Under the pieces are notes generated by a model that was given only the letters and a program-made list of their open reading frames with translations, made no database searches and had not been told where the DNA came from. A program made the translations under genes and the position numbers. Positions 14,008 to 19,661 of a DNA stretch of 19,661 nucleotides are shown here, in pieces. Numbering within the stretch: position 1 is the first letter of the stretch; each line of letters begins with the position of its first letter. The DNA comes from Actinomycetes bacterium (lineage in GTDB: Bacteria > Actinomycetota > Actinomycetes > Actinomycetales > Demequinaceae), in contig JAEYYZ010000125.1 of assembly GCA_023428185.1 (NCBI GenBank), forward strand, positions 1 to 19,661. The letters run 5' to 3'.

Positions 14008-14369
14008 GAGACGTCGATCCAAACATTGCCTTCCTGAACCGTCACAGAGAAGGTGCGCAAGTGAGGGCCGTGCTGAGCGAGAGGCTCCTTGTCCATGGTC
14101 GCCAAACAGGTGCCATCTACCAGGGAGAAAACTTGCTTGTGTAGCGGTGAAGCCACGGTAGGGGTGTCTCCTCGGGAGCCGGTGATGCCACGTGACATCA
14201 CATACGCGCCGCTGAAGGGGTCCAAGTTCTGTACCGCATAGACGGCGTCGTCCGCGAGCCTGAAGATGGCCACTTGCTCTCCTGCCACCAAAGCCGCTAC
14301 ACCCAACTCGGGCGTCAGTTGGTCAAGAGCGCAGACCCACACTGTGGTCAACGCGGGAGCGGTAGTCAT
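14004..14369 (-). CDS. nirD: Nitrite reductase (NADH) small subunit NirD
   Basis: A 121-residue Rieske-fold subunit that pairs with NirB in assimilatory nitrite reduction to ammonium. Family features are VAIFRLADDAVYAVQNLDPFSGAYVMSRG (~33-61), ASPLHKQVFSLVDG (~73-86) and the C-terminal VQEGNVWIDV. The Rieske cysteine ligands are absent, which is normal for NirD, so it binds no [2Fe-2S] cluster. The start overlaps the nirB stop as ATGA, indicating coupled, stoichiometric translation. Confidence 0.95.
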   Translation of the reverse strand: MTTAPALTTVWVCALDQLTPELGVAALVAGEQVAIFRLADDAVYAVQNLDPFSGAYVMSRGITGSRGDTPTVASPLHKQVFSLVDGTCLATMDKEPLAQHGPHLRTFSVTVQEGNVWIDVS

Positions 14370-16933
14370 GAGCGCACCTCCAAGGTTGCGGGGGCAAGGA
14401 GCACGGCACCAGTGGACTTCTCTTGAGCCGATGCCGGGCGGCGTTGGCCGCGTTGCTCCACGTAGGCAAGCGAAGGGTCGGGTTGGTCAGGGTCATTGAT
14501 GAAGGACGTGAACTGTCGCAGACGCACTGGGTCGCTGAGCACCGCCTTCCATTCGTCCTCGTAGGTATCCACGTGCTGCGCCATGTGCGCGTCGAGGTCC
14601 GCGCAAATGCCCAGCGAGTCGTTCATGATCACGTCGCGGATGGCGTCCAGGCCGCCTTCATGCTCCTCTTGCCACGGCGCGGTGCGCTGCAGCCGGTCTG
14701 CCGTGCGGACGTAGTACATGAGGTAGCGGTCAACCACGCGGAAAACCTCGGCCGTGTCCAGGTCCTCGGCGAGCAATTGAGCGTGCTTGGGTTCAAACCC
14801 GCCGTTGCCACCTACGTAGACGTTCCACCCCTTCTCGGTGGCGATCACGCCCACGTCCTTGCCTCGCGCTTCCGCACACTCGCGCGCGCAACCCGAAACG
14901 CCCAGCTTGATCTTGTGCGGACTGCGTAGACCGCGGTACCGCAATTCCAGCGCGATAGCCAGGCCCACGGAGTCCTGCACTCCGAAGCGGCACCAATCGG
15001 AACCCACGCAGGACTTCACGGTGCGCAATGCCTTGCCGTAGGCGTGCCCAGACTCCATCCCGGCGTCCACGAGCCTGCTCCAAATGAGCGGCAACTGCTC
15101 AAGCCGTGCGCCAAAGAGATCAATCCTCTGGCCGCCGGTGATCTTGGTGTAGAGCCCGAACTCTTTGGCCACTTCACCAATGACGATGAGCTTCTCGGGC
15201 GTGATTTCGCCGCCTGGAATGCGCGGGACCACGGAGTACGTGCCGTCCTTTTGCATGTTCGCCATGACCCTGTCGTTGGTGTCTTGAAGCGCTGCACGGT
15301 CCTCCGCGAGCACGTGGCGGTTGTAGAGCGACGCCAAGATGGAGCCAATGGTGGGCTTGCAGATGTCGCAACCCCGGCCGGTGCCAAAGCGCTCCATGAT
15401 GGCGCTGAAGGTAGTCAGTTCCGCAACGCGCACCGCGTTGAACAACTCGGCTCGAGACATGGAAATGTGCTCGCACAACGCATTGCTCACTTCCAGTCCT
15501 GCGCGCGTGAGCTCCGTGGCCAGCAGTTTCTTAACTAGCGGCACACATGATCCGCATGCGGTGCCCGCCTTGGTGCAGGCTTTCACTCCGGCGAGGTCCG
15601 TGCACCCGTGTTCAGTGACGGCACCTCGCACCGTTCCAGCGCTGACGTTGTTGCACGAACACACGGTGGCAGCATCGGGTAGCTCTAACTGTGGGCGGGT
15701 GCCCGCACCTTCGGGCAAGAGCCATGCCGAAGGATCTGCGCCCAAATGCTCGCCCACCATGGGCCGCAGCGAGGAGTACGCAGACGCGTCTCCCACAAGC
15801 ACCCCACCCAGGAGGGTGCGGGCATCGTCCGTCAATACGAGTTTCTTGTACACGCCTTGGACGGGGTCCGCGTAGACCAACTCGAGCGCGCCGGGAGTCA
15901 CACCTAGCGCGTCACCGAACGATGCCACGTCCACCCCGAGCAACTTGAGCTTGGTAGACGTGTCGGCACCCGGGAACACGGCGTCTCCGCCTAGGATGCG
16001 GTCTACGGCGATTTCCGCCATCGTGTATCCGGGCCCTACGAGGCCGATGCACCCGCCTTGGATGCATGCCACCTCACCAATCGCAAAGATCTCTGGGTCA
16101 CTCGTGAGGCACCAGTCGTTGACCAACACTCCCCCGCGTTCCCCGATCTCAAGGCCGGCATCTCGCGCCAGTTCGTCACGTGGCCGCACGCCCGTGGCGA
16201 TGATCACCACGTCAACCAACTGTTCGGAGCCGTCACCAAACACCGCCGTGCCCACGCGGCCTTGCTTGTCGGCCTTGAGCGCGGTGGTTGCGGTGTCGAT
16301 GCGCACGGTGACGCCCAGCTTCTCAATGAGACGCTTGAGCGCCTCGCCCCCGCCAGCGTCTACCTGGAGGTTCATGAGGCGGTCGGCGAATTGCACCACT
16401 GTGCTCGTAGCGCCGAGGCTCTGCAGGGCCCCCGCAGCCTCGAGACCCAAGAGCCCGCCGCCAATGACCATGCCGCGCACGGGCCTGCCTACGTGCTCGG
16501 CGCGGGCCTCCACCCAGCCGCGGAGGTCCGCAACATCGTCGATGGTGCGGTACACGTACACGCCTGGTAGGTCTGCGCCCGGCAAGGGTGGTGTCCAAGC
16601 ATAGGAACCGGTGGCGAGCACCAGCTGGTCGTACTCGTACACGGTTCCTGCCGTGGTGGTCACTGCCTTCGCCTCGCGGTCAATCGAGGCGGCGGGAGTG
16701 TCACGGTGCAAGTCCACTAGCGGGTGGTCCCACAAATCGGGGTCGCCAAGCGCGAGGTCCTGAGGATCGCGTCCCGTGAAGTAACTCGTGAGAGCCACCC
16801 TGTCGTACGGTGCGCGCGGCTCCTCGGCGAGCACCGTCACCTGGAAGCGTCCGTCGATGTCCCGGTCCCTCAGTGCCTCCGTGAACCGGTGGGCAACCAT
16901 ACCGCCACCGATCACCACAATGCGCTCTGTCAT
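14366..16933 (-). CDS. nirB: Nitrite reductase (NADH) large subunit NirB
   Basis: At 855 residues it matches full-length NirB, the cytoplasmic siroheme enzyme that reduces nitrite to ammonium with NAD(P)H. In order: FAD Rossmann motif IGGGMVAHRF (8-17); NAD-binding motif VIGGGLLGLEAAG (156-168); BFD-like [2Fe-2S] domain with C425, C427, C460 and C463; a GRGCDICKP motif with C522/C525; the nitrite/sulfite reductase half-domains; and the siroheme/[4Fe-4S] ligands C642, C648, C682 and C686 (Cx5C ... CxxxC). The ATG is 3 bases after the upstream flavoprotein stop. The last codons overlap nirD, and the HemD-fusion and chelatase downstream fit its siroheme need. Confidence 0.97.
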   Translation of the reverse strand: MTERIVVIGGGMVAHRFTEALRDRDIDGRFQVTVLAEEPRAPYDRVALTSYFTGRDPQDLALGDPDLWDHPLVDLHRDTPAASIDREAKAVTTTAGTVYEYDQLVLATGSYAWTPPLPGADLPGVYVYRTIDDVADLRGWVEARAEHVGRPVRGMVIGGGLLGLEAAGALQSLGATSTVVQFADRLMNLQVDAGGGEALKRLIEKLGVTVRIDTATTALKADKQGRVGTAVFGDGSEQLVDVVIIATGVRPRDELARDAGLEIGERGGVLVNDWCLTSDPEIFAIGEVACIQGGCIGLVGPGYTMAEIAVDRILGGDAVFPGADTSTKLKLLGVDVASFGDALGVTPGALELVYADPVQGVYKKLVLTDDARTLLGGVLVGDASAYSSLRPMVGEHLGADPSAWLLPEGAGTRPQLELPDAATVCSCNNVSAGTVRGAVTEHGCTDLAGVKACTKAGTACGSCVPLVKKLLATELTRAGLEVSNALCEHISMSRAELFNAVRVAELTTFSAIMERFGTGRGCDICKPTIGSILASLYNRHVLAEDRAALQDTNDRVMANMQKDGTYSVVPRIPGGEITPEKLIVIGEVAKEFGLYTKITGGQRIDLFGARLEQLPLIWSRLVDAGMESGHAYGKALRTVKSCVGSDWCRFGVQDSVGLAIALELRYRGLRSPHKIKLGVSGCARECAEARGKDVGVIATEKGWNVYVGGNGGFEPKHAQLLAEDLDTAEVFRVVDRYLMYYVRTADRLQRTAPWQEEHEGGLDAIRDVIMNDSLGICADLDAHMAQHVDTYEDEWKAVLSDPVRLRQFTSFINDPDQPDPSLAYVEQRGQRRPASAQEKSTGAVLLAPATLEVRS

Positions 16934-16936
16934 GGC

Positions 16937-18397
16937 TTACCTTTCGCTTGTAGCCGATGCCACGGCTGGCTCGTGAGGGGTGGCGAGCAGGGCCGCCACA
17001 AGGCCTTTACAGTCGCCGCAACCCGTGGTGGCTCGAGTGGCTGTGGCCACCTCGCTGATGGAGCCGCAACCCTCGGAGATTGCGGCGCAAATGGTGCCTT
17101 TGGAGACGCCGTTGCACTGACACACCACGTCGTCGGAGGCGAGTTCGGCAGGGCTCTTTGCCCGCGTGGCTTGGCCCGCGAGGGCTCTAATCAAGAGTTG
17201 GGCGGGGTCTGCGGGAACGGGGATCTTGCGGGTGTAGGTGGTGGCGAGTTCCGCTGCAATCGCTTTGTCGCCAATGCAGGTTGCCCCCACGAGCAACCCG
17301 CCTGCCACCACCACTTCAATGAAGCGCCCGCCTTCGGGGTCTTTGAGGGACAAGACACGCAATCGGGGGTCCGCGCGATCAAAGTCTCCGCTCAGGCCCA
17401 TGGTGGCCATAGCCAATCCGGGAGCTTTGACGCGAACCACGTCGGTGCTTCGCGCGCGCGTCGCTTGCTGTGGCTCCGCTCCGGCCCACGCCGCCGCGAG
17501 CCGCGCAGACTGCTCCCACCCTTGAGCCACTAGGCCCGTGGCGCCTGACGGCGGTTGCGCGCAGTCGCCAATGGCGCAAACGGCCGGGTCGCTCACGCTA
17601 GCGAGATCCTCCGTGACCACAATTCCACGGTCGATGCTGAGACCGGCTTGGCGGGCGAGCATCGTCTCAGGGATGGTGCCGCAACACATCACCAACATGT
17701 CCGCTGGGACTTCGCTCCCGTCTTCCAACCGCACTGAACTCAATGTCCCGCGCGTGGCTTTAGCGCCAGCGATGCTGCGTCCCACATGCACATCAATGCC
17801 TAGTTTGGACAGACTTGTGGACGCCACCGCCGAGGCCTCCCAGCCCAGTTGGCGCTCCATGAGCCTTTCGGCGTGGTGCACCAGCCTCACCTCGACGCCC
17901 CTGGCTACGAGCCCCGTGGCCACTTCCAGGCCAAGAACACCGGCTCCCAGCACCACTGCCTTGCGCGCGGTGAGAGAACTACGGACGATGTCCTGGGCAT
18001 CGGCCATGTCCTTGAGCACACTGACACCCGCGATGAGGCCTTGCGCATCCGCGACACCTTGAATCGCGGGAATCCTCGCTACCGAACCCGTGGCAAACAC
18101 CAAGCGGTCGTAAATGTGCACGGTCCCTTGAGAGTCGGTAACCTCGCGGCGGTCCCTATCGACGTGCGTAGCGCTCGTGCCCGTGAGCGTGACGATCCGT
18201 TCGTGTTCAGGGCCTGCGATGCTCAAGTGCGCAGGGTTGGACGCTCCGGAGACCACGCTCGACAGCAGCACTCTGTTGTACGCCGCGTATGGCTCCTTGC
18301 CCAGCACGGTGACTTCGGCGTCGGGCATCGCAGCCACAAGGTCTTGGGCAAAGCGTGAGCCCACCATGCCGTTGCCAATCACCACCACGCGAGTCAT
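16937..18397 (-). CDS. FAD/NAD(P)H oxidoreductase with C-terminal BFD [2Fe-2S] domain (nitrate reductase electron transfer)
   Basis: The 486-residue flavoprotein resembles the N-terminal half of NirB. It has an FAD motif GNGMVG (8-13), a second dinucleotide motif LGAGVLGLEVA and the FAD-closing CAIGDCAQ. A BFD-like cluster domain at the C-terminus has C426, C428, C460 and C463. There is no redox-active disulphide and no siroheme domain. The preceding nitrate reductase ends without its own [2Fe-2S] domain, so this protein probably passes electrons from NAD(P)H to it, as NasB/NasC-type proteins do. ATG 18397 overlaps the nitrate reductase stop as ATGA; a longer in-frame start at 18457 lies inside that gene and is rejected. 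Confidence 0.88.
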   Translation of the reverse strand: MTRVVVIGNGMVGSRFAQDLVAAMPDAEVTVLGKEPYAAYNRVLLSSVVSGASNPAHLSIAGPEHERIVTLTGTSATHVDRDRREVTDSQGTVHIYDRLVFATGSVARIPAIQGVADAQGLIAGVSVLKDMADAQDIVRSSLTARKAVVLGAGVLGLEVATGLVARGVEVRLVHHAERLMERQLGWEASAVASTSLSKLGIDVHVGRSIAGAKATRGTLSSVRLEDGSEVPADMLVMCCGTIPETMLARQAGLSIDRGIVVTEDLASVSDPAVCAIGDCAQPPSGATGLVAQGWEQSARLAAAWAGAEPQQATRARSTDVVRVKAPGLAMATMGLSGDFDRADPRLRVLSLKDPEGGRFIEVVVAGGLLVGATCIGDKAIAAELATTYTRKIPVPADPAQLLIRALAGQATRAKSPAELASDDVVCQCNGVSKGTICAAISEGCGSISEVATATRATTGCGDCKGLVAALLATPHEPAVASATSER

Positions 18398-19661
18398 AGC
18401 GCACCGCCTACGCCTGCGAGCGTGCGCGCATCTACCGGCCGTACAGCCACCGCACACACCTTGAATTCAGGCATTCCCGAGGTGGGGTCGGTGGCGTCAT
18501 TGGTGAGGCGATTGGCACTGCCCTCGCCTGCCCAGTGGAATGGCATGAACACCGTGTCGGGTCTCATAGCGTCGCTCAAGGCCGCCCGAGCTCGCACTGT
18601 TCCCCGGCTGGACTTGAGTTCCACGAGTTCACCTTCCGAAATCCCAAGGCGGTCAGCCAGTACGGGGTGCAGTTCCACGAACGATCCGGGTTGAGCGGCG
18701 CTCAGTTCCGGTACGCGTCGGGTTTGGGCGCCGCTTTGGTAGTGCTGCAGCACTCGGCCGGTGATGAGGTACACGGGCGCGTCTGGGCGCACATCGTCTG
18801 CCGGGCCTTGGTGGTTTACATCGATCATGCGGGCACGACCATCGGGAGTGTTGAAGCCGGTGAGGAACATGCGCGGGGTGCCGGGATGAGGTTCGCCGTC
18901 AGTGGCTGGGCACGGCCAGAAGATTTCCTCGCCGGCGTCAAGCCGCTCGTAGGTAATTCCCGAGTAGTCGGCAGGGCCACCAGCCGATGCCGCGGCGAGT
19001 TCGGCGAACACCTCGCGCGGGTCAGGGCTGAAGCCTTGCGAGTAGCCCATGCGCTCGGCCAATTGGTTGAGGATCCACAGCTCGCTCTTGGCGCTGCCGG
19101 GGGCCGGCACCGCCGCACGCCTGCGGATCACTCGGCCTTCAAGATTGGTCATGGTGCCGTCTTCCTCGGCCCATTGAGTGATGGGAAGAACCACGTCCGC
19201 GAGTGCTGCCGTTTCGGAAGGGACCATGTCGCACACCACCAGGAGGCTGAGGCGCGCTAGGGCGTTTGCCACTTCTGTGGCGTTGGGGGCGCTCACCACC
19301 ATGTTGGAGCCATGCACAAGGAGGGCTTGAGGCCCACCTGGGGTCCCGAGCGATGCGAGCAACCGCACGGCGGGCACTCCGGCTCCTGGTAGGTGCGACG
19401 CTGGCACTCCCCACACCGTGGCGACATGCTCCCGCGCGGCTGGGTCTGAAATGGATCGGTACCCGGGCAGTTGGTCCGCCTTCTGACCGTGTTCGCGGCC
19501 CCCCTGACCGTTGCCTTGACCCGTCACGGGCGCAAACCCTGAACCCACGCGGCCGGGCAGCCCCAGCGACAGGGCGAGGTTGATGGCGGCAGTGACGGCC
19601 GCCGTTCCCTGGGCCATTTGCTCCATGCCCCTGCCCGTTAAGACATACGCGCCCCGCCCAC
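18394..19661 (-). CDS. nasA: Assimilatory nitrate reductase, molybdopterin subunit (5' end outside window)
   Basis: The C-terminal ~420 residues of a bis-MGD molybdoenzyme of the NasA/NarB group, reducing nitrate to nitrite in the cytoplasm. The hallmark TGQGNGQGGREHGQKADQLPG is visible. It is followed by VLPITQWAEEDGTMTNLEGRVIRR and a C-terminal molybdopterin-binding domain (VYLITGRVLQHYQSGAQTRR, VELHPVLADRLGI, FMPFHWAGEGSANRLT). The frame stays open to the right edge through residues YVLTGRGMEQ, so the ATG at 19626 is internal rather than a start. The protein ends without the C-terminal [2Fe-2S] domain found in some NasA proteins. Its stop overlaps the next gene as ATGA. Confidence 0.93.
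   Translation of the reverse strand, partial: GRGAYVLTGRGMEQMAQGTAAVTAAINLALSLGLPGRVGSGFAPVTGQGNGQGGREHGQKADQLPGYRSISDPAAREHVATVWGVPASHLPGAGVPAVRLLASLGTPGGPQALLVHGSNMVVSAPNATEVANALARLSLLVVCDMVPSETAALADVVLPITQWAEEDGTMTNLEGRVIRRRAAVPAPGSAKSELWILNQLAERMGYSQGFSPDPREVFAELAAASAGGPADYSGITYERLDAGEEIFWPCPATDGEPHPGTPRMFLTGFNTPDGRARMIDVNHQGPADDVRPDAPVYLITGRVLQHYQSGAQTRRVPELSAAQPGSFVELHPVLADRLGISEGELVELKSSRGTVRARAALSDAMRPDTVFMPFHWAGEGSANRLTNDATDPTSGMPEFKVCAVAVRPVDARTLAGVGGAL

Noticed and set aside
13901..14026. N-terminal extension of the HemD fusion overlapping nirD
   Set aside because: The extra residues have no family similarity, while GGGGAGG lies 5 bases before GTG 13900, where homology begins.
14004..14369. 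Rieske [2Fe-2S] cluster in NirD
   Set aside because: The cysteine ligands are absent, as is usual for NirD, so no cluster should be claimed.
16724..17533. A 269-residue plus-strand frame spanning the nirB/flavoprotein junction
   Set aside because: It is antisense to two conserved genes, with no recognisable protein family or ribosome binding site.
18398..18457. Twenty-residue extension of the FAD/BFD protein into the nitrate reductase gene
   Set aside because: The extension is arginine/cysteine-rich mirror sequence; the FAD motif begins right after ATG 18397, which overlaps the nasA stop.

Overview
The window is a gene-dense, high-GC chromosomal segment, almost certainly from an actinomycete (Actinomycetota, plausibly Micrococcales). 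Supporting signs are frequent GTG starts, ATGA/GTGA stop-start overlaps, a DnaJ2-type dnaJ directly behind hrcA, the order lepA-hemW ... hrcA-dnaJ-rsmE-phoH-ybeY-CNNM, and the actinobacterial fusion of a uroporphyrinogen-III-synthase domain to a winged-helix DNA-binding domain. I cannot name the species. No rRNA, tRNA, CRISPR array, insertion sequence or phage gene was seen. No gap between genes exceeds about 210 bases.

Bases 1-5566 (minus strand, read right to left) form a stress and RNA-maintenance operon: hrcA, dnaJ, rsmE, a HIT hydrolase, phoH, ybeY and a CNNM/CorC-type membrane protein cut by the left edge. A CIRCE operator with one imperfect arm sits before hrcA, so the operon is probably under HrcA heat-shock control. 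Most junctions overlap by 4 bases or have a Shine-Dalgarno inside the previous gene.

Bases 5651-7126 (plus strand) hold three consecutive DUF4870 small membrane proteins. The third carries a lysine/alanine/proline-rich N-terminal tail. Between the second and third genes lies a pair of perfect hairpins that could also pair in alternative ways, like an attenuator. Bases 7133-10194 (minus) hold lepA (elongation factor 4) followed by hemW (haem chaperone).

Bases 10399-12093 (plus) encode a soluble PAS-GGDEF-EAL cyclic-di-GMP enzyme. Its 3' end overlaps the convergent nitrogen operon by 31 bases.

Bases 12063-19661 (minus) form an assimilatory nitrate/nitrite operon. In transcription order it has a molybdenum nitrate reductase (5' end outside the window), a FAD/[2Fe-2S] electron-transfer protein, nirB, nirD, a HemD-winged-helix fusion and a CbiX-type chelatase. 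The first two reduce nitrate to nitrite and NirBD reduces nitrite to ammonium using siroheme. CbiX probably inserts iron into sirohydrochlorin. The HemD fusion is either a synthase or a tetrapyrrole-linked regulator. A GlnR-like half site lies at the nirD stop codon. The most unusual elements are the DUF4870 triplet with its hairpin array beside hrcA and the HemD-regulator/CbiX tail of the nitrogen operon.
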